A stretch of 64,000 bases of DNA from Prochlorococcus marinus CUG1438 (GTDB taxonomy: Bacteria; Cyanobacteriota; Cyanobacteriia; PCC-6307; Cyanobiaceae), in the NCBI GenBank assembly GCA_017644325.1, contig JAEPLS010000002.1, positions 124,001 to 188,000 on the forward strand. The letters run 5' to 3'. Below the pieces are notes generated by a model. The model did not search any database. It was not told where the DNA came from and saw only the letters and a list, made by a program, of their open reading frames with translations. The stretch's first letter is position 1; each line of letters begins with the position of its first letter. Below, piece after piece: positions 35,637 through 44,958 of the stretch. A program made the translations under genes and the position numbers.

Positions 35637-36314
35637 TTATGAGACTATCTTACTAATATCATTATCTAAGTAATTCATTGCTAGCTTCAATAAATTTTCA
35701 AATGATATATTTTCCCCTTTTTTGGTGAATTCATAAGCTTTTTTATCGAGAATAGGCAAAATACTTTTTATATCTTTATTTCTATAATTTAGTGATTGAA
35801 GTGTTAATTGCAGGTCCTCTAGAATACCGTTGATTTCAGTATTTTTATTTAGAATTTCATCATGAGAGATCATATTATTACGATGAATTTCATTTTTAAA
35901 TTTAGTTTTTAATTCTAAAATTAACCTATCGGACATTTTTTGACCTATACCAGGCACGGAACAAATTAATTTTTTGTTCTCTGTTTTTATTGCATTAATG
36001 ACTTCACTAATGGAAAATTTATTTAATATCGACATACCAATTTGAGACCCAACACCTCTAATACTTAAAATATTAATGAAAAAATTTTTTTGATCCTTTG
36101 ATGTAAAGCCAAATAATAAATCTGAATCTTCTTTTTTAATATGTTTTATCCATAGAGTAATATTTTTATTAGTTAACTGATTTGTTTTTAAATTGTGAAA
36201 AAAGGATTCTAGTATTTGAATTTCATAGCCTAGTCCTTGACAATTTATTAAAACAAAGAATTTTTGATTAATCTGCCATAATTCAATCAATTCTCCTTTT
36301 ATCCAACTAATCAA
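35637..36314 (-). CDS. ruvA: Holliday junction DNA helicase subunit RuvA
   Basis: A 225-residue protein that binds Holliday junctions and recruits RuvB. The N-terminal OB fold begins MISWIKGELIELWQINQKFF. The two helix-hairpin-helix motifs are in LSIRGVGSQIGMSILNKFS and ICSVPGIGQKMSDRLILELK. The C-terminal third is divergent, as is usual in this clade. Its start directly abuts the stop of an upstream glycine-rich protein gene. Confidence 0.95.
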   Translation of the reverse strand: MISWIKGELIELWQINQKFFVLINCQGLGYEIQILESFFHNLKTNQLTNKNITLWIKHIKKEDSDLLFGFTSKDQKNFFINILSIRGVGSQIGMSILNKFSISEVINAIKTENKKLICSVPGIGQKMSDRLILELKTKFKNEIHRNNMISHDEILNKNTEINGILEDLQLTLQSLNYRNKDIKSILPILDKKAYEFTKKGENISFENLLKLAMNYLDNDISKIVS

Positions 36315-36671
36315 TTAACCACCATCCACCTGACAACCTATTAATGCACCTGCCGTCCCCCCTGCAGGCACTGCCCAAAATCTATCTTTACCTCTGGAGG
36401 AGGAAAGGGCAATGCCTGCTCCTAGAATACCACCAATGACTGAACCTTCACTACAGTCATTGTCATCTATTTTTTCAGCCTGCTGTTCACCTCCACAGGG
36501 AATTACAACATCCACTTCATAACTTTTCACGTAGCCAGGGCTTGATTTTGTCCCTGGAATATACTCTTCTCTATATTCAGTTCTTGTACAAGTTACTGAT
36601 TTTGGAGTTGTTGCATTAACTTGAAGAATAGGAGAAAAACAAAAAATAAATGCTAGATAGGAAAATTTCAC
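36315..36671 (-). CDS. Secreted glycine-zipper-like hypothetical protein (118 aa)
   Basis: The signal peptide MKFSYLAFIFCFSPILQVNA is followed by a mature protein with cysteines (SVTCTRTEY, VVIPCGGE, DDCSEG-like NDCSEG and IGCQVDGG) and a glycine-zipper pair of helices (SVIGGILGAGIALS and AVPAGGTAGALIGCQ). This resembles the 17-kDa antigen/glycine-zipper-2TM class seen in outer-membrane-associated proteins. The stop abuts the ruvA start, so the two are probably cotranscribed. Function unknown. Confidence 0.68.
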   Translation of the reverse strand: MKFSYLAFIFCFSPILQVNATTPKSVTCTRTEYREEYIPGTKSSPGYVKSYEVDVVIPCGGEQQAEKIDDNDCSEGSVIGGILGAGIALSSSRGKDRFWAVPAGGTAGALIGCQVDGG

Positions 36672-36695
36672 CGTTTTTTTTATTCTTTTAATATT

Positions 36696-37586
36696 CTATG
36701 TCCTTTTGATTATTTTGGTAGTGGAAATAATAGTTCCTAATAAAACTAGTGATGCCCCTAATAAAAATTTTATATTTATTATCTCATTAAAAAACAAAAT
36801 ACCCCATATTGAACCGAATAATACTTGTAAATAGTTAATCGTTGAAGCAGATGATGCAGGTAAATTTTTTAATCCTATAGTTAAAAAAGTCTGACCTAAT
36901 TGAGTAAATAATCCAATCCCAAAGATCCAAACTAATTCGTTCCAATTTGGGGTAACCCAATTAATTAGGACAATAGGTAATAAAGTTATAGAAGAAACCA
37001 GAGGGAAATATTCAATAATTACATAAATATCTTCAGTAAATGAAAGTTTCTTAACTGTAACGTAGGCCAACGCAGTGCAGATTGCTCCTATAAATGCTAT
37101 TAAAATATAAATATTTTCAATTTCAGCGTTTATATTTGAAAGTTGAGTTGGATTCAAAATTACTAATATTCCAATCCAGCCAATAACTAAAGCACAAACT
37201 AACTTCCGAGTTATTTGTTCATTTAAAAATATGCATGCAAATATAGATATAAAAATAGGATATGTGTACTGAATTACAGTAGATATACTAAGAGGCATGT
37301 TTCTTATCGCATAAAATATACAAACTAAAGCTAAAGTTCCTAAAACTCCTCTCAAGATAAGTAATTTTCTATTATTGCCCCAGGGACTTATTTTTTTTTG
37401 ATTAATTATAAATGATGTAATTATTAAACTTAAGATTGATCTGAAGAAAACCAATTCATAAATTGGTATCATTTCATCAATATTTTTTACGCACAAAGTC
37501 ATCAAACTAAAGAAGAATGAGGCAAATACTAAATTAAACTTATTCAATGAATTAAATTTTATTTCTAATTCCTCGACATTTATCAT
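36696..37586 (-). CDS. EamA/DMT family transporter
   Basis: A 296-residue protein with about ten membrane spans arranged as two EamA repeats. Family traits are VFFRSILSLIITSFII, PLSISTVIQYTYPIFISIFA (repeat 1) and PASSASTINYLQVLFGSIWG (repeat 2). DMT proteins export or import amino acids, nucleotides or metabolites; the substrate cannot be inferred. It heads the minus-strand run toward ruvA and is divergent from dnaG. Confidence 0.88.
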   Translation of the reverse strand: MINVEELEIKFNSLNKFNLVFASFFFSLMTLCVKNIDEMIPIYELVFFRSILSLIITSFIINQKKISPWGNNRKLLILRGVLGTLALVCIFYAIRNMPLSISTVIQYTYPIFISIFACIFLNEQITRKLVCALVIGWIGILVILNPTQLSNINAEIENIYILIAFIGAICTALAYVTVKKLSFTEDIYVIIEYFPLVSSITLLPIVLINWVTPNWNELVWIFGIGLFTQLGQTFLTIGLKNLPASSASTINYLQVLFGSIWGILFFNEIINIKFLLGASLVLLGTIISTTKIIKRT

Positions 37587-37679
37587 TTCTAAAATATTTT
37601 TATTGTGAAATTAAGTAGATTCTTATTAGATTTTGAACTATAACAAATAAATCATTATTTATTTCTTGATAAAAACTCA

Positions 37680-39713
37680 ATGGTTCATTCTATACACCCA
37701 AGAACTATTCAGGAGGTAAAAGAAAAGGCAGATATTGTTGATGTTATATCTGAACATATTGTTCTTAAGAAGAAAGGTAAGGAATTTGTTGGTATTTGTC
37801 CTTTCCATGATGATACCAAGCCATCTATGACAGTATCACCAAGTAAACAATTCTATTATTGTTTTTCTTGTGGTGCTGGTGGTAATTCTATTAAATTTTT
37901 AATGGAATTTACCCGTGCAAATTTTTCTGATGTTGTACTATCACTTGCAAAAAAAAATAATATTAATGTTGAAAATCTAGAAGGTCCACAAGTAGAGGCA
38001 TATAAAAAACAATTATCAAGAAAGGAAGAACTTTATAAAATACTCAGAGTCTCAAAAAATTGGTTTAAGTCTCAATTAAATAATTCACTTGGTCTTGAAG
38101 CAATGAAATATTTAAAATCAAAGAGAAACTTAAGTAACAAAATTATTGATGACTTCGAATTAGGTTTCGCTCCAAATTCGTGGAATGATTTATTTAATTA
38201 TCTATCCAAGGTTGAAAAATTCCCTATTAATCTAATACTATCTTCAGGACTTGCAATTTCTAAAGATAATTCTGAAAAGATTTATGATCGTTTTAGAAAT
38301 AGATTAATTGTTCCTATACATGATATGCAGGGAAGAGTTGTAGCCTTTGGTGGCAGATCTCTTGATGGTCAGGAACCCAAATATCTTAATTCTCCTGAAT
38401 CAGAGATATTTGAAAAGGGAAAAATGTTGTTTGCATTCGAAAAAGCTTCCAGCAATATTAGAAAAAGAGATAAAGCTATTATTGTTGAAGGTTACTTTGA
38501 TGTAATTTCCTTGCATTCAAATGGCATTACTAATTCTGTAGCGTCCCTCGGTACCGCTCTAAATAAGTATCAAATCTCTCAACTATGCAGATGCACAGAT
38601 AATAAAAATATAATATTGAATTTTGATTCTGATAATGCAGGGATATTAGCTACTAAAAGAGTAATAAAAGAAGTCGAGAGTCTATCTCTTCATGATCAAA
38701 TTAATCTAAAGATACTTCAAATTAGTGATTTCAAAGATCCTGACGATTATTTGCATAGTCATACTCCTGAAGATTATTTTAATTTAATTGATAATTCTTC
38801 CTTTTGGATTGATTGGGAGGTTGATCAAATCTTTAAGGATAAAGACTTAACTAAGTCTGAAACTTTCCAGAGTGTTATTTCTTCATTGGTCAAATTATTG
38901 AGTAAATTACCTCAATCATCAATCAGAACTCATTACTTACAAAAAGTATCTGAAAGATTAAGTAAAGGTCAAGCTAGGTTGGCTATTCAGTTTGAACAGG
39001 ATTTAAGAAATCAAGTTAAAGGATTTCGTTGGCATGGCAGATCAAAAAAATTTGAACAACCAAATGAAATTTCTAGGCGTGAGAAAAATGAATCGGAAAT
39101 AATTTTTTATTATTTGCATTGTCCAGATCTTAGGCTATTTATTCGTAATGAATTTCTCAAAAGAGAAATTAATTGTTTTAATACAAATTTTATTCAAGAT
39201 TTATGGGAAGTTATTTCAAAAATTGAACAAAATAAATTGGGTTTAAATTATTTAAATGATTTAAAACAAACAAATTGTCAAACGCTTCAAAAAGAATTTA
39301 CTTCTATTAACTTAATTTCACTTCTCCCTGATTACTTAGCTCTTAACAATCATGAATCAACAAATAAAATTAATATTTTTATTAATCCAAATGAGCTGTT
39401 TTTAACGTTGCTTAGCAATCCTAAAGACAACTTACTTGGAACTTTATCACTTCTTGAGAAATATAACTCTTTAAAAAGATGCAGGCACTTGATCGAATCA
39501 TGGGGATCTCAAAGATTAAAAACTTTAGAAAATTGTATATCTATCTTAATTGAAAATTCTTCTTCAGGTTCATCAAATACTAATAATGAGATTGACGATC
39601 TTTTTAAGGATTTAAATTCAGACGCTATTAAATTTCAGGAATTATATTATTTAGAAAGACAACATATTAATTTTTTAGATAAACAACGTTGTGGCAATTT
39701 TATTGCTAGTTAA
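37680..39713 (+). CDS. dnaG: DNA primase DnaG
   Basis: Makes RNA primers at the replication fork. The zinc-binding domain has Cys40, His43, Cys61 and Cys64 (CPFHDDTKPS and YYCFSCGAGG). The RNA polymerase core has YDRFRNRLIVPIHDMQGRVV, FGGRSLDG and PKYLNSPESEIF. The toprim motifs are IIVEGYFDVISLH and NFDSDNAG. The C-terminal helicase-binding part is divergent. Its 677 residues are normal for cyanobacteria. dnaE is only 3 kb away. Confidence 0.98.
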   Translation: MVHSIHPRTIQEVKEKADIVDVISEHIVLKKKGKEFVGICPFHDDTKPSMTVSPSKQFYYCFSCGAGGNSIKFLMEFTRANFSDVVLSLAKKNNINVENLEGPQVEAYKKQLSRKEELYKILRVSKNWFKSQLNNSLGLEAMKYLKSKRNLSNKIIDDFELGFAPNSWNDLFNYLSKVEKFPINLILSSGLAISKDNSEKIYDRFRNRLIVPIHDMQGRVVAFGGRSLDGQEPKYLNSPESEIFEKGKMLFAFEKASSNIRKRDKAIIVEGYFDVISLHSNGITNSVASLGTALNKYQISQLCRCTDNKNIILNFDSDNAGILATKRVIKEVESLSLHDQINLKILQISDFKDPDDYLHSHTPEDYFNLIDNSSFWIDWEVDQIFKDKDLTKSETFQSVISSLVKLLSKLPQSSIRTHYLQKVSERLSKGQARLAIQFEQDLRNQVKGFRWHGRSKKFEQPNEISRREKNESEIIFYYLHCPDLRLFIRNEFLKREINCFNTNFIQDLWEVISKIEQNKLGLNYLNDLKQTNCQTLQKEFTSINLISLLPDYLALNNHESTNKINIFINPNELFLTLLSNPKDNLLGTLSLLEKYNSLKRCRHLIESWGSQRLKTLENCISILIENSSSGSSNTNNEIDDLFKDLNSDAIKFQELYYLERQHINFLDKQRCGNFIAS

Positions 39714-39729
39714 CACTTTTACTTTAAAT

Positions 39730-40197
39730 TTATAAACAGTATTTTTTAATTAAATTTTTAACCTTTTTGGGTTTATCTTCAAGAACATAAGCTTCTACTT
39801 CTTTTGCATAAGTTCCAGAAAAATTTGATGTAGAGAACTCTAATGCTTTTCTCTTACTTTGATGCAATTTAGTTTCTAATTTTTTTATATCTCCTATTAC
39901 TCTATTGTTATTACATCTTTGTGCAGCATGAGTTGCTTCATGTCTTAATGCTTTTCTTATTAGCCATTCTGTTTTGAAGTTGTCTTTGTTTGGTAGTTGC
40001 TTTTTATTTCTGTAATTTGTTTTCCTTTTTGCATTTTCAGTGCATATTATTATTTTATTTTCTTTGAAATTATGTAACCCTTTAATTTCTTTGTTTAAGA
40101 GACATTCAATTTTATTTTCTTCAATTATGTAGTTTGCTTTTACTAATAAGTCAAGAATCTCTTTATCTAATTTGCTTAAAAATATTATAAATTCCAT
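39730..40197 (-). CDS. HExxH zinc-metalloprotease-like protein next to umuC (155 aa)
   Basis: A 155-residue protein with an HExxH motif at residues 86-90 (ALRHEATHAAQRC). It is followed about 45 residues later by an acidic helix (AKEVEAYVLEDKP), whose Glu could be the third zinc ligand, as in gluzincins. The start lies 9 bases after the umuC stop on the same strand, so it is probably read with umuDC from the LexA-type promoter. There is no signal peptide, so it would act in the cytoplasm. The family is not recognised. A role in DNA damage tolerance is inferred only from position. Confidence 0.68.
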   Translation of the reverse strand: MEFIIFLSKLDKEILDLLVKANYIIEENKIECLLNKEIKGLHNFKENKIIICTENAKRKTNYRNKKQLPNKDNFKTEWLIRKALRHEATHAAQRCNNNRVIGDIKKLETKLHQSKRKALEFSTSNFSGTYAKEVEAYVLEDKPKKVKNLIKKYCL

Positions 40198-40206
40198 TTT
40201 TTTTGT

Positions 40207-41493
40207 TTACTTCACTATAGTTGGTATTTGTTCTATATCAGTTGTAGATGAGCGACTTAATAAATTTTTATTCATTGTCCAACTTTTTGGATGTTTTGTA
40301 ATAGCCCATGTAATTGCATTATTATTAAATCTTTTATTTAATAAATCAATCGTTCTCATAAGATTTGTTGATTTTCTTAGGTCTTTCTGAGATTTCTGAT
40401 TGATAAAAGATTGCTGTAAATATTCCCTATTTGTTAAACCTTGCATTAAAACACCAGCTTTTGAGAATTTATATTCGGGATTATAAATTTCTTTAGATAA
40501 TTCAACTACTATTTTTAAAATATTATTTGTGTCATCTGTGGCATTTGTAAGTTTTCTATGAGCACTTCTTTGATAATTTTGACTTGAATATTTACTGGTT
40601 CTGGCAAAGACTGTAATGTTAGATGATTGCAAATTCTGACTTCTCATTTTTTCAGACGCTTTTATTGCGTAAGTTGCTAGTGCTTGAGTTAAGTCTTCTA
40701 ATTTTGTGACAGGTGTACCGAAACTCCTGCTTACCTGAATTTCTTTTTTTGATTTCTTGCTTTTTTCTATGGGCAGACATTTATGACCTTTCAGTTCTAA
40801 TTGTAATCTTTTCCCTACGACACCTAATTTATTAATAATTTCATTTTCTTCCATATCTCTTAATTCTCTTGCATTTTTAATACCTTTACTTTGTAACCAA
40901 TTAGAGGTTTGTTTCCCAACTCCCCATATCTTATCTACACTAATTCTTTTCAAATAATTATTCTCATTTTTGGTTATAGCTAAATCAAATATCCCCGCTG
41001 AATAATCAATATTTTTAGCTAATTTATTGGCAATTTTTGCTCTTACTTTATTTTCTGCTATTCCTACTGTTATGGTAATTCCAAGATTCTGATATATTAA
41101 TGATCTTATGCTTCTTGCCCAAGGATATAGATTTTTATCATAAGGCCTGGAAATCGAGACAAATGCTTCGTCAATAGAATAAATCTCTATCTCTTCACAA
41201 TAGCTTTTTAGTAAATTCATTAATCTTCTGCTCATATCGCCGTAAAGCGAGTAGTTTGAGCTTAAGACTGCTACATCTAATTTATTTAATCTTTCTTTAA
41301 CCTTAAAATACGGTGTTCCCATTTTAATTTTTAATGCTCGCGCTTCAGGACTTCTTGCAATAATACATCCGTCATTATTAGATAAAATTACTAGTGGTTT
41401 ATTTCTTAAATGAGGATTAATATTTTGTTCACATGAGGCATAAAAATTATTGGCATCTATAAGAGCTATAGCATCAATACTTGAAATTCTCAT
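40207..41493 (-). CDS. umuC: Error-prone DNA polymerase V catalytic subunit UmuC
   Basis: A 428-residue Y-family translesion polymerase. The N-terminal catalytic part has ALIDANNFYASCEQNINPHL, VILSNNDGCIIARSPEARAL and YSIDEAFVSI (two catalytic acidic residues). The helix-hairpin-helix region VDKIWGVGKQTSNWLQSKGI and the little-finger domain IQVSRSFGTPVTKLEDL follow. It overlaps the umuD stop by four bases. With UmuD' and RecA it would bypass UV lesions. Confidence 0.97.
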   Translation of the reverse strand: MRISSIDAIALIDANNFYASCEQNINPHLRNKPLVILSNNDGCIIARSPEARALKIKMGTPYFKVKERLNKLDVAVLSSNYSLYGDMSRRLMNLLKSYCEEIEIYSIDEAFVSISRPYDKNLYPWARSIRSLIYQNLGITITVGIAENKVRAKIANKLAKNIDYSAGIFDLAITKNENNYLKRISVDKIWGVGKQTSNWLQSKGIKNARELRDMEENEIINKLGVVGKRLQLELKGHKCLPIEKSKKSKKEIQVSRSFGTPVTKLEDLTQALATYAIKASEKMRSQNLQSSNITVFARTSKYSSQNYQRSAHRKLTNATDDTNNILKIVVELSKEIYNPEYKFSKAGVLMQGLTNREYLQQSFINQKSQKDLRKSTNLMRTIDLLNKRFNNNAITWAITKHPKSWTMNKNLLSRSSTTDIEQIPTIVK

Positions 41494-41906
41494 AAGTAGC
41501 TATGTATTGAATAAATAACAACTCCCCATATCTGTACATCAATATGGTTTTTAAATTTAAAATCAGGATAATTATGGTTTTCTGCTTTTAAATATAATTC
41601 ATTGTTTTTCATAGATAGTCTTTTTATTGTAAATTCCCCGTCTATCATTGCAATGATAATATTCCCCAGCTGGGCTGTTAAACTCTTGTCTACTATTATT
41701 AAATCGTTATCTTTAATTCCTGCATTTATCATTGAGTCACCTTTAACTCTAAGAAAAAAAGTGCTAAACGGATTAGATATCAAATGTTCGTTTAAATCAA
41801 TATTTTCTTCTGCATAGTCATCTGCAGGAGAAGGAAATCCTGCAGATACCGAATCAATTAATAAAGGGATTTTAAACTTTTTTTTAGCCGAATCAAAAGA
41901 ACCCAA
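41490..41906 (-). CDS. umuD: UmuD, self-cleaving subunit of polymerase V, TTG start
   Basis: A 138-residue LexA-like serine protease. The autocleavage site Ala22-Gly23 is in SVSAGFPSPADDY; catalytic Ser58 is in LRVKGDSMI and Lys95 in GEFTIKRLS. All three positions are shifted by two from the E. coli protein. The start is TTG at 41906, since an in-frame TAA lies two codons upstream and no ATG is available. A LexA-like palindrome lies 13 bases upstream. Confidence 0.96.
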   Translation of the reverse strand: MGSFDSAKKKFKIPLLIDSVSAGFPSPADDYAEENIDLNEHLISNPFSTFFLRVKGDSMINAGIKDNDLIIVDKSLTAQLGNIIIAMIDGEFTIKRLSMKNNELYLKAENHNYPDFKFKNHIDVQIWGVVIYSIHSYL

Positions 41907-41918
41907 AACTTAAATTAA

Positions 41919-41934
41919 TAGTATATATGTACTA
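41919..41934 (-). promoter_or_regulatory. LexA-type SOS box of umuDC
   Basis: The 16-base near-palindrome TAGTATATATGTACTA fits the cyanobacterial and Gram-positive type of LexA box (RGTACNNNDGTWCB), with one change in the left half (GTAT for GTAC). It is 13 bases from the TTG start of umuD, so a bound repressor would cover the start of the transcript or the -10 region. Control by LexA is inferred. Confidence 0.72.
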
Positions 41935-42003
41935 TACAACAAAATTCAATGAATAGTTAGTCATTAAACTTTTATAAATTGAATTTAGATTAAATTTAAT
42001 ATT

Positions 42004-42420
42004 TTAGGAACGATGGTAAGGAGAGTTATTAGATATAGAAATAGCCCTGTAGATTTGCTCAATTAAGATTAATCTAGCTAATTCATGAGGAAAAGTAAAA
42101 GCTGACAGGCTTAATATAAGATCTGACTTTTCTTTAATGTCAGAACTAATTCCATCCGTATCTCCAATTAAGAAATTAATTCTTTTATTTTTAAAATTTA
42201 AGAGTAATTTAAATAGTTCAACAGATTTAAACTGTTTACCTTCTTCACTTAGGCAGATAATAATATTGTTATTAGATCTAAGATTATCTATGTTAAAAGT
42301 CTTTAACTCATTGACGACAAGTTGAGGCATCCTTTTTTTGTATTGATTAATGCCATCTCTAATCCAAGTTTTTTTTATTTTGCCAATAGCATAAATTGTT
42401 AATCTATTACTTTGAAGCAT
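42004..42420 (-). CDS. rlmH: 23S rRNA pseudouridine-1915 N3-methyltransferase RlmH
   Basis: A 138-residue SPOUT methyltransferase. The family stretches are [20 protein letters not shown] (N-terminus), [26 protein letters not shown] (AdoMet-binding knot) and [20 protein letters not shown], with the canonical C-terminus SPYHR. It modifies helix 69 of 23S rRNA. It is read with the acidic hypothetical gene upstream on the same strand. Confidence 0.96.
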   Translation of the reverse strand: MLQSNRLTIYAIGKIKKTWIRDGINQYKKRMPQLVVNELKTFNIDNLRSNNNIIICLSEEGKQFKSVELFKLLLNFKNKRINFLIGDTDGISSDIKEKSDLILSLSAFTFPHELARLILIEQIYRAISISNNSPYHRS

Positions 42421-42439
42421 AAAATATTATTAGATTAAA

Positions 42440-42772
42440 TTATTCATCAAGAAGATAATTAAATTCATCGTAAAGTTCTTCTTCAGTAGTTAATTTTTTT
42501 GAGTAATTTTGTTTTCGAGAATTCATATTAATTTGATTAAGCTCACTTTTCCTTAGTGAATTATTAATGTTAGAAGTCTCGTCTAAAGATTGAGAATTAT
42601 CAATTAACGCATAAAAAATCTTATTGGGATCTTCAGAAAAGTGTGGTTTATTAGTGGGATTATCATGGTAGTCTAATTTTGAGTTATCAATGACTTTATC
42701 AGTCTTGTCATTTAAATTTTTATTTTTTTTGAAATTATTGAGTTTATCTAAATTTTTTTTTGATAAGCTCAT
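42440..42772 (-). CDS. Low-complexity hypothetical protein (110 aa)
   Basis: A 110-residue protein rich in Asn, Lys, Asp and Ser, predicted to be disordered, with no hydrophobic segment. The N-terminus is basic (SLSKKNLDKLNNFKKNKNLN) and the C-terminus acidic (LTTEEELYDEFNYLLDE); the acidic end looks conserved-like and helical. It lies just upstream of rlmH and is divergent from rsmA. I recognise no family. Confidence 0.6.
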   Translation of the reverse strand: MSLSKKNLDKLNNFKKNKNLNDKTDKVIDNSKLDYHDNPTNKPHFSEDPNKIFYALIDNSQSLDETSNINNSLRKSELNQINMNSRKQNYSKKLTTEEELYDEFNYLLDE

Positions 42773-42828
42773 GATATAAAGTATTAAATAAATTTATATT
42801 TAATTTAAACATATTATTTATCTTTTAG

Positions 42829-43653
42829 ATGAATTCTAAAAACTATCATCAAAAAAAAAGATTTGGACAACACTGGTTGGTTAATAAAAAAATATTAGAA
42901 AAAATTAAAGAAATTGCTGTTCTCAACAAAAATGACTTTATTTTAGAAATTGGTCCTGGTAAAGGAGCTTTAACATCTAAGTTATTAAATTCAGAAATTA
43001 AAAAATTACATGCAATTGAATTAGATAAAGATTTAATAAATTTATTAAATGATAAATTCAATAATAATGATAAATTTTCACTGCAGCAGGGAGATATTCT
43101 TTCTGTAAATTTAGATTCGATAAATAAGAAGATTACAAAAGTGATTGCAAATATTCCATACAATATAACTGGTCCAATATTGGATATTTTCATAGGTCGA
43201 TTGGGCATTATAAGAAACTATAATTACGAAAAAATTATATTTTTAATGCAGAAAGACGTTGTAGATAGAATTTTGTCCGAAGAAGGTAGTCCCAATGCTG
43301 GTGCGCTTAGTATACGAATGCAACTTCTATCAAAAATAAAAAGAATATGTGATGTGCCACCTTCATCATTTAGTCCGCCTCCAAAAGTTTTTTCTTCTTT
43401 GGTAGTTTTCGAACCAATTAAAAATGACTTAAGATTAGATACTAGTTTAGAAAAATATATAGATAAACTTCTTCGAATTTCATTTAATTCAAGAAGAAAA
43501 ATGCTCAGAAATACTCTTAATTCAATACTTTCAAAAGAAGAGATAAATGAATTATCTGAATCTTCAAAAGTTTGTTTTAATTTAAGACCACAAGATATTT
43601 CAGTTAACCAATGGATTAAGCTTGCAGAAAATTGTATTAAAATTAAAAAATAA
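42829..43653 (+). CDS. rsmA: 16S rRNA dimethyladenosine transferase RsmA (KsgA)
   Basis: Dimethylates the two adjacent adenines near the 3' end of 16S rRNA. AdoMet-binding motif I is [16 protein letters not shown] near residue 40; the catalytic [12 protein letters not shown] (NxPY type) is near residue 107; [13 protein letters not shown] at the N-terminus and [16 protein letters not shown] are family marks. The 274 residues are full length. It opens a plus-strand run with ispE, 12 bases downstream. Confidence 0.97.
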   Translation: MNSKNYHQKKRFGQHWLVNKKILEKIKEIAVLNKNDFILEIGPGKGALTSKLLNSEIKKLHAIELDKDLINLLNDKFNNNDKFSLQQGDILSVNLDSINKKITKVIANIPYNITGPILDIFIGRLGIIRNYNYEKIIFLMQKDVVDRILSEEGSPNAGALSIRMQLLSKIKRICDVPPSSFSPPPKVFSSLVVFEPIKNDLRLDTSLEKYIDKLLRISFNSRRKMLRNTLNSILSKEEINELSESSKVCFNLRPQDISVNQWIKLAENCIKIKK

Positions 43654-43665
43654 AAATTTAAGTAT

Positions 43666-44601
43666 ATGCAAGATTTAGCTAAAACGACAATTAATATAAA
43701 ATCTCCTGCCAAAATAAATCTTCACCTTGAAGTTATTGGTAAAAGAGAGGATGGATTTCATGAGTTAGCAATGATTATGCAAAATATCGATCTTTCTGAT
43801 TATTTAGAATTTGAAATTAATAATGAAGGTTTAATTAAACTTGAGTCTGATTGTAATAATTTAAGCCTATCCGATGATAACTTAATTGTTAAATCTGCAA
43901 ATCTATTAAGGAAAAAATTAAATATAGATTATGGTGCGAATATATTTTTAAGAAAAAATATTCCAATTGGCGCAGGATTAGCTGGTGGATCAAGTAATGC
44001 AGCGGCAACATTAATTGGTCTTAATAAATTATGGGATTTGAACTTAGATAATGAAACATTATGTTCATTAGCATCATCTTTAGGATCTGATATTCCCTTT
44101 TTTATAAATGGTGGTATTCAATTGTGTTTTGGAAGAGGCGAAATTTTGGAGAAATTGAATTCAAACTTTGAATATGGAATAATTCTTTTAAAAAATCCAA
44201 ATGTATCGATATCTACTGCTGAAACTTATAAAAAATATTGTAATAGATTTAGTGATAAATATCTTACCAATAAAGAAAAAATTGAGAAAATAAGAAAAAA
44301 TCTAAGAAATAATGGTTTAAATAACTTTAATTATGATAATCAACATTTAACTATAAAAAATGATTTACAGTTAGTTGTTGGAAATGAGAATGATTCTGTA
44401 AAGCAGGCATTATTTTTACTTTCAAATTTAGAAAATTGTCTAACTTATTCAATGAGTGGTTCAGGTCCTACATGTTTTGCACTCTTTAAAGATGTAGAGA
44501 CTGCTAAAAAAGAATTAACTGCAAATTATAAATTATTTAAAGATAAAGGTTACGATTCATGGGTTTGCACTTTCCTTAAAAAAGGAATAACATTCATTTA
44601 A
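43666..44601 (+). CDS. ispE: 4-diphosphocytidyl-2-C-methyl-D-erythritol kinase IspE
   Basis: A GHMP kinase of the MEP isoprenoid pathway, which feeds carotenoids and the chlorophyll phytol tail. Motifs: SPAKINLHLEVIGKREDGFH (N-terminus), IPIGAGLAGGSSNAAATL (ATP loop) and YSMSGSGPTCFALF (motif 3). The 311 residues are complete. The rsmA-ispE pairing is common in cyanobacteria. Confidence 0.97.
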   Translation: MQDLAKTTINIKSPAKINLHLEVIGKREDGFHELAMIMQNIDLSDYLEFEINNEGLIKLESDCNNLSLSDDNLIVKSANLLRKKLNIDYGANIFLRKNIPIGAGLAGGSSNAAATLIGLNKLWDLNLDNETLCSLASSLGSDIPFFINGGIQLCFGRGEILEKLNSNFEYGIILLKNPNVSISTAETYKKYCNRFSDKYLTNKEKIEKIRKNLRNNGLNNFNYDNQHLTIKNDLQLVVGNENDSVKQALFLLSNLENCLTYSMSGSGPTCFALFKDVETAKKELTANYKLFKDKGYDSWVCTFLKKGITFI

Positions 44602-44621
44602 TTTTTTATAAAAATTTTATT

Positions 44622-44924
44622 GTGTCTGATAATAGTAATAAAAATATTGAAAGAAATATTCCGGAAAAAGGACCGTTAAACTTTATTTTAGGATCATTAA
44701 CCAGTTTTTTATTATTTATATTTTTTTATTATTTAAGTAATAAAATAGCAATTTATTTCTATACACATAAACCATCTAATTCTTCTGAAATAGTTCAAAG
44801 TATATCTTCGAGTATTAATACCTTAATAATTGGATTATCTTTTTTACTAACTTTTTCTTTTGCTTTCATAGGTATAGGACTTTTTATTGTATTTATTCGC
44901 AGTTTTTTTCTGAAGAAAAGTTGA
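44622..44924 (+). CDS. DUF3082 family membrane protein, GTG start
   Basis: A 100-residue protein with two hydrophobic spans (FILGSLTSFLLFIFFYYLS and INTLIIGLSFLLTFSFAFIG) joined by a polar loop. The N-terminal EKGPLNFILGSLTS and overall layout match the cyanobacterial DUF3082 family, of unknown function. GTG at 44622 is the start. It sits in the plus-strand run between ispE and pdhB. Confidence 0.78.
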   Translation: MSDNSNKNIERNIPEKGPLNFILGSLTSFLLFIFFYYLSNKIAIYFYTHKPSNSSEIVQSISSSINTLIIGLSFLLTFSFAFIGIGLFIVFIRSFFLKKS

Positions 44925-44958
44925 ATTGAGAATAGTATTAAGAAAACTATTTATTTAA

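Noticed and set aside
40172-40390. 72-codon plus-strand frame with membrane-like segments near the 3' end of umuC
   Set aside because: It is antisense to the umuC C-terminus and the start of the HExxH gene. The hydrophobic look comes from mirrored AT-rich codons.
43224-43712. 162-codon frame antisense to rsmA and the ispE start
   Set aside because: It lies within genes with full sets of conserved motifs on the other strand and has no domain of its own.
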